A DNA stretch of 64,000 bases from Acarospora socialis (taxonomy: Eukaryota; Ascomycota; Lecanoromycetes; Acarosporales; Acarosporaceae), in assembly GCA_025617375.2 (NCBI GenBank), contig JAMYGW020000002.1:1-64000 (forward strand). Direction: 5' to 3'. The notes beneath the pieces were generated by a model. The model did not search any database, had not been told where the DNA came from, and was given only the letters and a program-made list of their open reading frames with translations. Positions 10,517 through 22,138 of the stretch are shown piece by piece (within the stretch, counting starts at the first letter, position 1; every line of letters begins with the position of its first letter). The position numbers were made by a program, and so were the translations under genes.

Positions 10517-13500
10517 TCACACATCAAGACCTTGCTCTACAACGTACCTTACATTACTATTGCCAGTACTTTCAACTTTCACCCATTCGAAGGGCTTATC
10601 GAAATTGACCGTTACAGCTGCCTTTTCAGCCATGCCAATGACAGGGAAGAGCTGACCATTGACTTTTTTGAAAGCCACATCTGGTATCTCAGTTAGTGTA
10701 GTTCTTGGCATATGTCATGTGTTACTCATAGCTTACCTAACACCTTGCCATTTACAGTGTAGAACATGTTCTTCTCCTGGAAATCAATTGCGCAACCAAC
10801 AGTGTCTCCACGTCCATAGGACTCATATCCAGGAGTATGATGGCCAAAGTCAGACAAAAAGAACAACTGACCGTCATCGCCATGGTAGCCCCACCATGGA
10901 TAGTTGTTCGACCAGCCGGGCATCTTGCCGACGAGCTTGACCCCGTTGGTAGCAAAGCCAATCCCGATCATCCTAGATATGTGTTAGCTTCGAGGTTGGC
11001 AGTATGAATCTGGGAACTTACGGGTCGGTTCTTGTCCCGACCTCTTTCTGGATCTCGACTTCGAAGTAGTAATTGTCCACCCCAGCCGGAATCGGATGGT
11101 CGGACAGTACGCTAACGCGTGTATAATCTGCTCTGTTCAATGACTGCAGGAGCCACAGTGCCGAGGATGAACATACCATCACCCACGTATTCCAGTTCTA
11201 ACCCACTTTCCGAGAGCTTAAACCTCGGGTCAGTGGTCACCCATTTTGTTGGGCGCGTCTTGATCTCGGCCCCAGCTTTTGTGAGAAGATCAACAGCGTT
11301 ATCGTGGCCAGACTGGCGTGCAATGTTCAATGCGGTCCATCCGTGGTAATCTTTCGCATCTATATTCACCCCACAATCCAGCAAGGCCTGAATGACCTTT
11401 GTACTGCCTTTCCTTGCCGCGGTGGAGAGATATTTACAATGTTCTTCTGTAACCCGTGAGGTTTTCTCAATCAGTAGTACCATAGTAGCTTCCGATAGAT
11501 TTTGGTCGCCTTGAGCCCAGCCTTCATGACACAGCATAAGTGCAGTCTTTCCATCGCTATCCGGCAAGTCGACGTTGGCACCCTCGTCGAGTAAGAGCCG
11601 CACAGCCTCCAGATGTCCATTGTACGCCGCAACGTGCGTGATGCTGCGTCCAGCCTTCTTATCTTTAAGGTCTAAAACGGAGGACGAGGGAATCAGCCGG
11701 AGAAACGTTGACAACACACCTGTTAGGCCGTGCCGAGCAGCCTTTCTCAGCGGGGTTCTACCGTCGTTATCTTCACGGTTAATCTGGTCGAAGCCTTGAT
11801 CTAGCAAATTCTGGAGAAGAAATTCTGCCGTCTCTGGTTCCTTGCCCTGACACGCAAAGTATAACGGGGTCCGCCCGTGTTTGTCTGGGTCATTGAGCGG
11901 AGCACCATTCTGGTGCAGAAGCTCGATGATCTTCTTGGACCCGTTAAAGGCCGCAATATGCATCGCCGTCATTCCGTAACACTACCAAAGTCGGAGTGTT
12001 AGTTGGCGAAAAGAGGGCATACAGTTCAGAAGCTTTTGGGCCGACAATCGGACGGAGTTCGAACTCACATCTTGGTCCGTCAAGTCGAGTCCCGGGTCAT
12101 GTTTCATCAACTCGCAAGCAGCGTCGAAGTTTCCTGCCAGAGCGGCCTCATATAGTGGTTCTAGAAGACATGGACCATTAGTTGTAAGAGTCAGCCACGC
12201 CGAGCCCGATGCGTCCAGCATATTTCACAACGAGGCAACTCACGCTGCGAACGACGATCCTCCATCCTGACATCGGCTCCTGCTCCAAGAAACGCTTTCA
12301 TGAGATCAATGGGGGCGTCAGTGCGACGAAGCAGTATGTGCAGCGGTGTTTCACCAGAGGCATCCTTGACGTTGATATCTGCGCCGTTCTCGAGGAGTAA
12401 TTCCAATACTTTAGGATCTTCTCCCCAACGCGCGAACCTATGCAATGAATTGTCACCTCGGCCGTCCTTCAATGTGCAGTCCGCGCCATAGCGGATGAAT
12501 AAGTTTACAGCGTTAAAGTCCGCCTTCCACATGAGCATGGTAAAAAAAGGTGGACTAGACCAATACCAATCCGTCATGAAATTCGGATTCGCGCCATTTC
12601 GTAACAAAGTCTCAGCAACTTTTTCTTCAGAATGGGTCGCCCATGATGCGCAATGCAGAGGCACCAGACCGGACGGTGTCGATACGGAGATATCATGCCC
12701 TCGCCGAATCAGCTGCTCAACGAGCTCTGAGAGGCCGAATGTGGTTACAAGGTGCATAGGCCCATCATCAAAATCCCAATACGCTCCTGTAAAGTTGCCC
12801 GGACCCCCTGAGAGCCTCTTCCAGGCCTCGAATACTTTCGGTTTTCTGTAGAGGAATTCTTCTAGAAGATCCCAGAGCTCTTTCCATTCGCTCATCATTT
12901 CCATTTCCTGCTTGGTCCAAAGCTTCTCGGCCTCCTTGACATGATATGCCCAGTGAGTGATCTCATACCTCAGGTCTGTGCTTGTAGCCTGCTGTTCAAT
13001 ATCCTCCATACGCCTTTCGTCTGGCTCCTGGAAATCGTCTTCAGGGTCAATGAATGAGCCCACGCTATCTACATCGTCAGATTCAGCCTCGACCTCATGT
13101 CCATCCTCTTTGGCCTCATGATCAACGTCAGCGTCCTCTTTATGCAAGTTAACCTTATCATCGCCTTCCCGATCGCCATATCCGTTAGTGGCGCCATCTT
13201 TATCTGCATCTGTTACTTCACCGCCCGAGGGCGTGCTGTCTATTTGCCTCGGTGATGACGTAGTTAGAGTGGCCTTCTCCGTTGAGTCAGCGGATGGTCC
13301 ACTCTGGGGTCCTTTGGCGCCAGCTGTGGCCTGCTGGGACAAGTCCCCGTCAATCTGTTCAGGTTGATCAAGCTTTGGCAATGGTTGTATATTACCAGCT
13401 TCTTCGTCTCGAATTTTCAAGTACGTTTTCTGGAAAAGAGGGGAGTTGAGGTGCCGCACTAACTTGGATCAGCGCGACTACATAGCACCAACGAATTTCG

Positions 13501-16079
13501 ACTTACGGATTGTTGTCGCCATGGCCAGATGACCTTGCTTCTCATACACAAAGAAAGACTTGCTTGCGTCCATTTGCACACCACATCTTGTACATAGTTG
13601 ACGAGTAGTCGCCACCGAGTCAATTTCAGGGTCCTCCGGCTTCAGAAAGTAGTCTTTGACAGATGCATGTCGTAGCTTGATCGTCCTGGACTTGGATTTC
13701 ATGTCGATCTCAAGGAAAGGACCCGCAGCCTTTTCAATCTGATCTGTGATTGTTTTCATTTGTCCCTCCGTAAATTCCTGTTGGACTAATGCGGAGCCGC
13801 TTGTGCCAAAGGTACCAGTGTAAGCATCCATGATCTCGACAACCTTAACCTCACCTTCACTGAGCAATGCCCATGTCAGACAGGTCTTTGCTAATTCCAC
13901 ATAGAGTGGCTCTGTCTGCTCAAACGCGAGCTTATAAGAACCATGCATGCCGAGAGGTAACTTATTCAGTATATCTTTAAGCGAGCTTTCGAATCTTTGC
14001 CATGGCTGCCGCAAGACATTGATTGCAGTGTCCACATAATTGAACTCGCCTTCTGCTTTGTCCGCGATCTTCTGGCAGGCAATGTCCCGCTCCTGCTCCG
14101 AGAGCACTGTGATACTCTCCAGCCCTTTCGCAACCTTGCGTTGGATGTCGGGACCGTTGTGCCGCTTCATCTGAACCTCTTGACTCCTACCCTCGCTAAG
14201 AGCACTTTGAATCGGTGTATTTGGACGAGCTGACACGAGTATCTTCAATCTGACATCTTCTGAGTCCGCCATGCCCTTAAGGATTTGGAGTAGGTCAGAT
14301 CGAGAACTGTCACTACATTCATCGAGCGCGTCAACTACCAGATAGATCTGCTTCTTTAGCGTACGTGCGAGCTTCGTATAGAGCTCATGCTCGAGTAATT
14401 TGACCGAGGAAGCGCCGCCGCTTCCCTTCGTTCGCAAACCCTCCATCTCCTTGAAGTGGACGTTGCAGTCTTCCAGTAGCTTTGGTGACGACTTCGCGGT
14501 GTTGTAAAGTTGGTAAACAATGTTGCCCAAGATGTTTGTACGCAGTTGCGTGTTGTCATTGCCGGTTCTGCAGAAGAAGTAATGCACAACAACCTCTCCA
14601 TCGTGCCCGGCTGCACCAGTTCCTGGCACCAGCTCCTCTTGAAGTTTTGCAATGACAGAAGATAAGAGGATTGACTTTCCAAACCCTGGTGATCCCTGAG
14701 TCAGCTTGACATATAAGGCAACCGGACGCCCACCCACCAGCTTCTCCCGTTATCCCAAGTACTTGGTTCGCCTTGGAGTGACGCCAAGTCTTGTATTCAT
14801 CTAGTTCAAAGATCCACTCGCACGTGCCGGGTTCACGGCGCTCCAGGTTACTCTGATACAGCGCCTCAGTAGGAACTTCAGGATTGAGGCTTCTAGTGTT
14901 GTTTTCAAACTCGTTTTGGACGATATCTGGACCGGTCACTACGATATACCAAAGGCTTTTTGCACCCACGTACCCGCAAAGGTCACTTTTTTCATATTTT
15001 TCTTCTCTTCGTCCCATTGTTCTTTCTGTGCTGTAGGCTCCGTCAATCGTCATGAAATGATGGGTGCAACCCACTTCTCGTACCTGTGAGCAGTTGTCGT
15101 ATGTAGCTGAGGTCTAATAGTAATATTGGCACTCTTCATCATAGGTCGCAAAGACTAGTCGCATCCACTAACCTGCAGTTGTAGCTTTGGTCGGTCAGCG
15201 AAAAGTGTTTTCCCTTCTCAGAACTCAAACAAACCTCGACCGCGAATGGTGTTCTCTTCATGCGCCGCTTGCTCAGCGCGACTTATCAAGGTCGCATGAT
15301 GTTTGCGGATGGCAGTTGCCTTCCCCTCGTACTTTACTTTGGACGATCTGAATACTTCTTTCAACCATCGCTCTGAGCAAGATCAGCATATTCTCACTGG
15401 ATCACATTAGGCTGCCCGACCTGGTTCCCCTTGGTCAACGAACTTGGTGGCCGAGAAGGAGAAGTCGAGAATATCACATATCACTCCTGGTATGATCTCA
15501 CGTACTCGCTCTTGCACCTCAGGAAGCCCTTCATCAAGGACACTGTCGCCGTACAGCTTCGCGTAGAGCCGGCACGAGCTGAAGATGCCAACAATGTCTG
15601 CAAAGCAGCCCGTGAGCAATTCACAGGCCTCATAGTCGGACTTTACTAGGTCGAGCGCGAATTTGACACCGACCCATACGGCGCCCACCTACATTGGTCA
15701 GAATTGATCGTCGGCAGGGAACGCGAGAACCAACTGATTCGGGTCCGCCCTTGAAAGCTACATCTCCTGCTTTCGTGAAGGTGTCGAGATTCCTGAGTAA
15801 CTTGGTCACGAGTGCCTTTGGAACGATTTTCTTGTGTCCGACAGAAAGTGAGAAGGACTTCTCCGTAGAATATCGAGCACCCGCCTCACGACTCGCAGCC
15901 TGGCAGGCTGTACGAGCTTCATCCACAGAGCCTTGCTTTTCTAGGAACCTTCGTGCTAGGTCCAGTTCCTTCTCTTTCACACCGCTCAAGAATTGCTCTG
16001 TGGCGCTTTTCCATGACCGCTTCTCAAACAAAACCCATCCAGGCTCACCAGGCGTCTCTGAGAACTGGCTCAGTGCCAT
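10517..16079 (-). CDS. NLR-like protein: NACHT, ankyrin repeats, SPRY
   Basis: A fungal NLR (STAND-type signal-transducing NTPase), about 1,470 aa over roughly eleven exons. The N-terminus (15.2-16.1 kb) is an alpha-helical domain seen on many fungal NLRs. The NACHT domain (13.5-14.7 kb) has a Walker A motif, GSPGFGKS, and a Walker B motif, YLVVDALDEC. An acidic linker near 13.0-13.3 kb precedes ankyrin repeats (11.15-12.9 kb; motifs such as GETPLHILL, GRTPLYFAC and GWTALNIAR). The C-terminus (10.5-11.1 kb) is a SPRY/B30.2 domain (YYFEVEI, IGIGFATNG, YTVNGK). Most introns are confirmed by splice motifs and phase: 15689-15734 is 46 nt, and the SPRY joins restore family-typical sequence. Two junctions are uncertain (about 15060-15240 and 14690-14760). 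The frame is otherwise intact. By family knowledge such proteins act in non-self recognition or programmed cell death; the ligand is unknown. Confidence 0.85.
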
Positions 16080-17118
16080 CCCTTGTGGAGATTAACTCGA
16101 TGTCAGCTGTCCTCGAAAGGGTCAGGACGATGCTCAATATATTAACTGCATTGCCAACTTCAACTTGCTACAGCGCACACGGCCCACGCGCTGTTTATCA
16201 ATGCATGTAGGAGCCGCAGTAGAACATGGCAGCTGACACCCACAAGAGGGAAGGCTTCGTTGCACATACTCGGTCGGCCCCACCTGGCGGCGCATATTAA
16301 GCTACTAGTACCTAAGGAGACCAATAGACCGTTTGTGGCTCTAGGTTGGTTGGACGCCTCAAAGTTTCCTGCAAGCCCCGCTGAGTCATCTAATCGCCTT
16401 GCAGGTCGGAACGACAGCTGACGTGATGGTAGCACAACGCAGCATCTTTCAACCATGACCGTCTGGTCATGGTTTTCGAATAATCTAACTGAATGATTGA
16501 TATTTTTGTCTATATAACAGCACAAGCTACTAAGTAATTAATCCCAAGGACATTCCTAGTCTACGCACACAGAATTCATCATAGATCTTCTGGCAAATGC
16601 CCTGCGCTCGACGCAGTATCAAGGTGTTCTTCTCCCACAAAAGGATAATCTTTGCGTAGAGACGAAGAAGAACATGCAAATGTGGCCATCACGCCTAGTG
16701 CAGGGAGAACTGACACCGTGGAAGCGAAGGTACACCGTGCACGAGTATCCGATGGGCAGAGGAAGAGGAGTTTTTGGTAACCGGAATGAAGGTTTATCTC
16801 ACATCAATGTTTTAACTGCTCAGAATTTCGCAGACGACATGTTTATCCTGTATCAACTCTTCTTTTAAGGCTAAGTAGAAATCTTCTTGCCGGCCTTTAA
16901 TCGTGAATGTCCTTAGTGAGAGCCGTACGCTTTCTCCTCAAGGCTGCATCTTCGCCGGCGATCTCTTTCAACTGCTCCGCCGATAGGCCAATAACAAAGG
17001 ATGGCGAGAAAAGTCTTAACGACAATCCCGGTCCTGTTACAAGATGATATTATACTGCCTGCACACATAAGTTATCTGCGAAACACTTGTGAGCAACTTT
17101 GTTCAAGGGCAGAGGATA
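16080..17118. other. Intergenic, no gene supported
   Basis: About 1 kb upstream of the NLR-like gene. It contains the NLR promoter. Open frames of up to 121 codons occur at 16160-16525, but with no intron logic, no family signature and poor residue composition. I see nothing that I would call a gene. Confidence 0.6.
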
Positions 17119-17640
17119 TCATGAATATCCCAGACAATGTGGGATGATCTCAAATAATATCGTTGTGGCGTACAATAATGAGTCATTGACAGACTTCTTC
17201 ACCAATGCAGCACGCATGTGGCTTTGATGACTACAATGCTTATCAGACTTAGTTGTCAAGAGACTCAAGATCAAAATGCCACCTCTTCTCCAAGTCATCA
17301 ATGAAGTAGTCATTTACCGTTGCAGGTTTCCCCTGTTTTTCTCGATGTGAAGGAGGAAGCATGCATGGTCAAAGGCAGCCAGGTATTTTTCCCGTAGCTC
17401 TTCCAACAGCACCGACATGAGTCCCTCCTGTGTGCGCACGTCGGGCAGATCAATTGTAGCAAGCTGATGATGAATGAGTGGGCCAAACTGACCGCATCGC
17501 TGACGTGTCCAAAGCAAGCCCCTCCAATCTGGAGGACTGCGTCTTCATCGAGTCGAAGGTGCCAAGCTCGAAACCGCGCGATGTTGTGTAAACTGTAGTC
17601 AACCAATCGAGAGTATCCTTACGATTTCGCTGCTGATTAT
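17119..17640 (-). pseudogene. Dynamin-like GTPase pseudogene, stalk/GED fragment
   Basis: Pieces of a dynamin-superfamily protein lie in order on the minus strand but in different frames. They are SRGFELGTFDS (near 17570), GHVSDAVSLAHSFIISLLQ (near 17450-17500), then EGLMSVLLEELREKY and DHACFLLHIEKNRG (near 17330-17420), and NDYFIDDLEKRW (near 17290). These match the stalk region of fungal Mx/Vps1-like dynamins around the conserved RGFELGTF, LLHIE and NDYF-DNLEK segments. At least two frameshifts and in-frame stops separate the blocks, and no GTPase domain is visible upstream. It reads as a truncated, decaying host gene. Short open frames up to about 17870 may belong to it but are not recognisable. 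Confidence 0.75.
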
Positions 17641-18322
17641 TTCGTAATCACACCTCGATTCTTCGTCATACGAAGGCTGATGCCTTCCCCAGTGTTCCTC
17701 ACAATTTGTGGCTCTGGCACCATCTGTTCCCGCTCTGATTCGGCGGCCTTGAACTTGTAAGAAAGGCCTGTCGCTTGAGGGTCGCCCGTCACCCACTGTG
17801 GAGCGTGCTTTCCTATTTCGCTGTCGCTCCCTGATTCCTGTCGCTTCGTTGGCTCCTTTGCCTTCCGACAACAGAAAGGGAGATAAATCCTAGGTTAGCT
17901 AGCTCATGTTTTAAATACAAAAGCAGAGAAAAATCTGCTGTAGATAAGGTAGTATATCCATCATGGACCCTCTTCAACGAGCTGTACAAGTGATATCCGA
18001 CGACTATAAATCCCCCCCTTTTCACCGCAAAGTACGCTCGAGGCCTTGCTAAAGCGCCGTGAAAACTTGCGAAATTCATCGGTTACTAAAAACACTAGCT
18101 CTTCTCAAGCATAGGCTTATTCTGCCTGGACCCCATCTTACCTCTAAAGCTCAGCATGATGCTGACTGTCAATATTGAGTCAAGCGGGAGGTTACAGACT
18201 TAGCAGCCTTGTACTGCTGAAAAAATGTCTTCCCACTGCGATGAAGCATCTTTGATCTCTGTTCCGTTCTCTGTACAGTTCAGCTTTACATTGAATAGAT
18301 TGGTACCTTAATCGCTTTCGCC
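17641..18322. other. Intergenic, possible decayed upstream part of the dynamin pseudogene
   Basis: Small minus-strand frames (17599-17871, 17813-18079) carry no recognisable motif. The plus strand just before 18323 is the promoter of the next gene. Nothing else is supported. Confidence 0.5.
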
Positions 18323-19283
18323 ATGCTGCTTCTTCTAAGCAATCTACTCTTGACAAGCTTTCTTCCTGCAACACACGCCAGGGCAAATTGTTACTTTCCC
18401 GACGGCGTAACAGTCGATTCAGACGGATTTCCCTGCAACACCAGCAGCAGCGCCTCCGCAAGCCAGTGCTGCCGGACCTTCGAGGCGTGTCTCGCCGGCG
18501 GCGCCTGCTACACACAATGGGACTCGGTGATATATCGACGGAGCTGTACAGACCGAACTTTCTTGGATCCGGCATGCCCCCGTGCGTGCCTTACGGGTCG
18601 TATGACTCTCCTTCCTCTGGCACAGCGAGTTTTCAGATGTCGTGAAGCACGAATAGCAGCCTCTTTCACCTGTGAGCAGACCTTACTGATTGACTGGGTA
18701 TGCAGCTAGTTCGAAACAGGCAGTCGGGCTCCTCCGCTGCCAGGGCAACACGGACCCGACCTTTTGTTGTGAGGAGGACTCGAGCGTCCCGTGCTGCAAT
18801 GCGAACTCCACCTTTCACTTCATTCCCGGCAGCATCCAGGGCATCCTGGACGCATCAGGCAGCCTTGGCACGATTGCTGCGGGAGGCTCGACCGTCTACA
18901 CGTCCACTAGCCTTTCTGCCACTACAGCGAGCTCTGCAAGCCCAACAACCTCGCTTGCAACTCTTTCCCCGTCTTTGACCACCTCGGTCGTGTCCTCAGC
19001 CGCGTCCTCACAAGCAATTCCCTTAACAACAGCATCGCCCCCTTCAGCCACGGTGATCGGCCTTTCTGTCGGTACAACTCTGGCTGCTGTCACTGCGGCG
19101 GCCGCATTCGGAGCCTTGTTTTTCCACCGACAGCGACGGCAAAGGCTGGAGTTGCAGCAGATACGGCATGCGGAAATGCCAGGTGGTTCAATCATCCCCA
19201 ATAATGCGCGCCACGAGTTATCAGGTGGGATGGGAGCAAGCGAACTTTGGGCAGATAGACCAGCAATGAGACACGTGAAGTAG
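18323..19283 (+). CDS. Cysteine-rich ectodomain protein with one transmembrane helix
   Basis: A two-exon gene: 18323-18599 and 18706-19283, with a 106-nt intron (GTATGA...GCAG) that keeps frame. Residues 1-22 form a signal peptide (LLLLSNLLLTSFLPATHA). A cysteine-rich ectodomain follows, beginning CYFPDGVTV, with paired cysteines (QCC, CYTQW, SCTD, FCCEED, PCC). It resembles a widespread ascomycete family of secreted or anchored proteins with the pattern CY-P-G...CC...SCTD. A Ser/Thr-rich stalk leads to a transmembrane helix (about VIGLSVGTTLAAVTAAAAFGALFF) and a short basic tail (HRQRRQR). A surface sensor or wall-associated role is plausible, but function is unknown. The intron could be slightly different. 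Confidence 0.7.
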
Positions 19284-19467
19284 TTAGAAGGAGGAGCAGA
19301 TTGTTTCGGCCTTTTTCAGTCATGTCAGTGACATATTTGGGAGGCTCAATGAAATCTACTACTGCGGTTGTATTGTTGCACATCTTGGCCAGAGTTTATT
19401 GATCACCATAGTACATCTGGTCAATGCTAACAGCTTTGGTTTTGTGGGCTAAATACTTGGTCCAATA

Positions 19468-20372
19468 TCAGGTTGACGACGGTGGGCCTTGCGCCAGTTC
19501 TCCCAATTTCATATCTGGTAGTTCACACACAATTCCCTTGGCGCTATTGCAGCAGTCATACCCAACGTATGTGCCATTACACAAACAGGCCACTTGCAGA
19601 TCTCGAGCCAATAGACCACCATTTATGTCTATCACCGTGGCGTCGTCCTTGTCGATACCTCGAGCGCAGCTGGCGAAGAAGGTGAAGATCGAACCGTGAG
19701 GGCCGGCAATACAGGCGGGCCGTGCACTTACAACTCCCTTTGCCTCCTCCACCACACTGCTGGGCCTCCACCGTGCAACTGCCATCGCACTAGGGTAAAA
19801 GGAGGAGGAGGTGGTGGGCCCGCGGGTGACGCTTATGTGTACTGGCCGCGCGAGCGTTGCCCAGCTTGGCGCTGGGCTTCGAACGGTGATATGCGCCTCG
19901 GGTTGCGTGCCGCATCGGCGAAAGGGTTGGGACCTTGGTAAGGGCTGCCCCTGGGCGGAACATATCGAAGTCTTGCCCCCGGGCCGGGAGTGTCCGGATC
20001 ATCCCTTATGTACCGGCAAAAGCAGTGTCCCAAGCAAAGCTGCAGAAAATTGGCGCGGAGGACGGGGTCACCTAATTCAGGGCGGCATTCGACGTGGTCG
20101 TAGGGAGAGTCGCACAGGCAGCCGACATTCGCGAGAGCTCGGTTTTTGGCGCACAATTCGAGAAGAGTAGGATAATTGCTCCGGGGTGGAACATTGGCAG
20201 GCCATAGTTGAGGGTTGGGCATAGCAATGAAGGTGTTGCACACTAGATTGGCGTCGACCTCTTTCCGGGGCCTCAAAGATTCGAAAGGAAAAGCCTTTGC
20301 GACTTCGATCAACAGCGAGCATGACACGGCAATCGCGAAGGCATACCATGATAATAGTTGTCGAGAAGGCAT
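19468..20372 (-). CDS. Secreted cysteine-rich protein, effector-like
   Basis: Exon 1 begins at 20372 with a signal peptide (LLSWYAFAIAVSCSLLIEVAKA). A mature part follows with many cysteines (VCNTF, LCAKN, CLCDS, LCLGHCFCRY) and a proline/arginine-rich stretch. A donor near 19840 (GQ|GTACAC) and an acceptor near 19776 lead to a C-terminal part ending near 19468, with CLCNGTYVGYDCCN and DMKLGEL. Within that part a cysteine-bearing stretch (EAQQCGGGGKGSCKC) is in a different frame from the C-terminal tail. Either another small intron exists, or the gene carries a frameshift. Small, secreted and cysteine-rich in a subtelomere is typical of candidate effectors; no function can be assigned. Confidence 0.6.
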
Positions 20373-22138
20373 TTCTTCGGGAGGGAATGATTACGGAAGT
20401 GCCGAAACTTCCCCAGCGGAGACCCGATAGTGGTTAAATAGTTTTTTGCTGAAGGAAAACTACCTGCTTGCTTCCGACATGACAATGAAGATGATCGAAT
20501 AATCAAGCCGGATTGTTTCACAAGGTATGAGGCGTACCTAGTTGCGTTGTAAGGTGCAAGAGCGCAAGAGTGCGGATGCGCGCCTTTGATATCATGAAAA
20601 TAATCGTCGCTGTTTCATTTTAGGTACTTCGTACCAGTAGTGGCTTAGGGGCGATCGGGAGCTTCCACTACCTAGGTAATCTTCTTCAGCGGCCCAAAGG
20701 TTCTTACTCGAGTAGTGCCGTTTTTGTTCCATTCCAAAGTTTGGGTAGTACACATGTAGAAGAAAAGGATCGCATTCTAGAGGGATGATACATCAAAAGC
20801 GGCCAGGACATTACGGATTACGGATTACGCATAGAAATTCTACCAAACCATCATACTGACACAGATACAATTTATACGAGTCCGAGGACAGAATATGTTT
20901 ACTAAATTCTTACATACGTCATTACAGTCAGCAGTCCGCAGTATCCTCAACCTGTAACCGTTTAAAACTCCTTAACTATCTCGGTTTCACCTGAAGCAAT
21001 GTGCGCTGAGCTCTACTGGATATGTACAATAAACTAATTACTACCACAAGGACTTCTGTTGGTTAGTAGCTAGAAATATATCTGAATCTTGTTGCTTGAC
21101 TGTTGCGGTCTCTCGCACACACTTCCGGACTAAAGGTCTATCGATGTACAAGTCCTAGTTGTCATTCATAGGCTTCAGGCGCTTAAGAAGGAAGCTCAGC
21201 TCCTTGGTGTTCAGAGCTTGCAACCCTGAAACAGATCGGTGTGTGAACATGCATTGCCAATTGTCAGTGAAACACCTCTTCCTTCCAAGGCGGAGGTCTT
21301 CCAAGGCTGCAGAGATCGCGATTTTCTGAGATTGGAGCAGCTCGAGTCTCTTGAGGGTTAATGATGCAGGCCATCCGAAAACCCTGGGGTTGAAACCTCT
21401 ACCGTCTCTCCTTCCGACCCCACCTCCGTGGAAGATGCTTCCGCGGTGCGCGAGCACCTTTCCTCAACGATTACCCATCTGCTCCGCGCCTTACCCAGCG
21501 GCCAAATCATTAGCGACGTCCTTGAGGCCAACCTCTCGCACCGCAGCAATCTTATCTTAGCCCTTCCACAATCTATGAAGAATGATCCTCGGTCAGGAGC
21601 GCGAGACGGGAGCCACGCTGCTGTGTCCTGCTGTGCGGACTGCGCTTTGAATGTTGCGCGCTCTCCCTCTCTCCCCAACGAAGGTACTTCGTACAGATTA
21701 TAGGCAGCAAGGTGAAACGTCTTGCGATCCACGATTACATAGCTGCAACATGTCGCCGAGAAATCTTACCCACAGTTTCTACTCAGTTGTGCGGCCTCGA
21801 GAAGAATCAACTTGGCTACTGGGGTCTGAGGTGCGAGACCTATAGTTAGACGTTCTACACATACCTTGTACAGAGCCTTTAAATCATATGTGCTGAGTCA
21901 TAAGAATAACGATGGCTTGCCGCGAACATGGTCACAGCGGAAGTATACAACAATCTATCCAACACATCAAACCCCTCACATCTGAATCTAGACCGCTGGG
22001 CACTTACACTGCAAGGAACCCGACCTTTGGGTCCGACCTCTTCGGAGAATTTATGCTTCTATCCGCCCCTTCAGACCGTGGCTGTACAAGGATCCAGTGG
22101 AGCTAGATTCGGGCGTGGCGGGCATCCTTCGCATAGAT
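20373..22138. other. Gene-poor spacer, 1.8 kb
   Basis: No gene I can support. Overlapping frames on both strands at 21155-21732 (up to 124 codons) have no clear motif; the plus-strand frame near 21428-21560 (AVREHLSSTITHLLRALPSG) could be a fragment of a fungal protein but is unassigned. The spacer contains two copies of the 11-mer GGTACTTCGTA (20623-20633, 21683-21693) and the palindrome TACCTAGGTA (20669-20678). Confidence 0.5.

Noticed and set aside
16160-16525. A 121-codon minus-strand frame upstream of the NLR gene
   Set aside because: No family signature, and it lies where the NLR promoter is expected.
21155-21732. Overlapping frames on both strands (up to 124 codons)
   Set aside because: No motif, no consistent exon structure and no start context; left as unassigned spacer.
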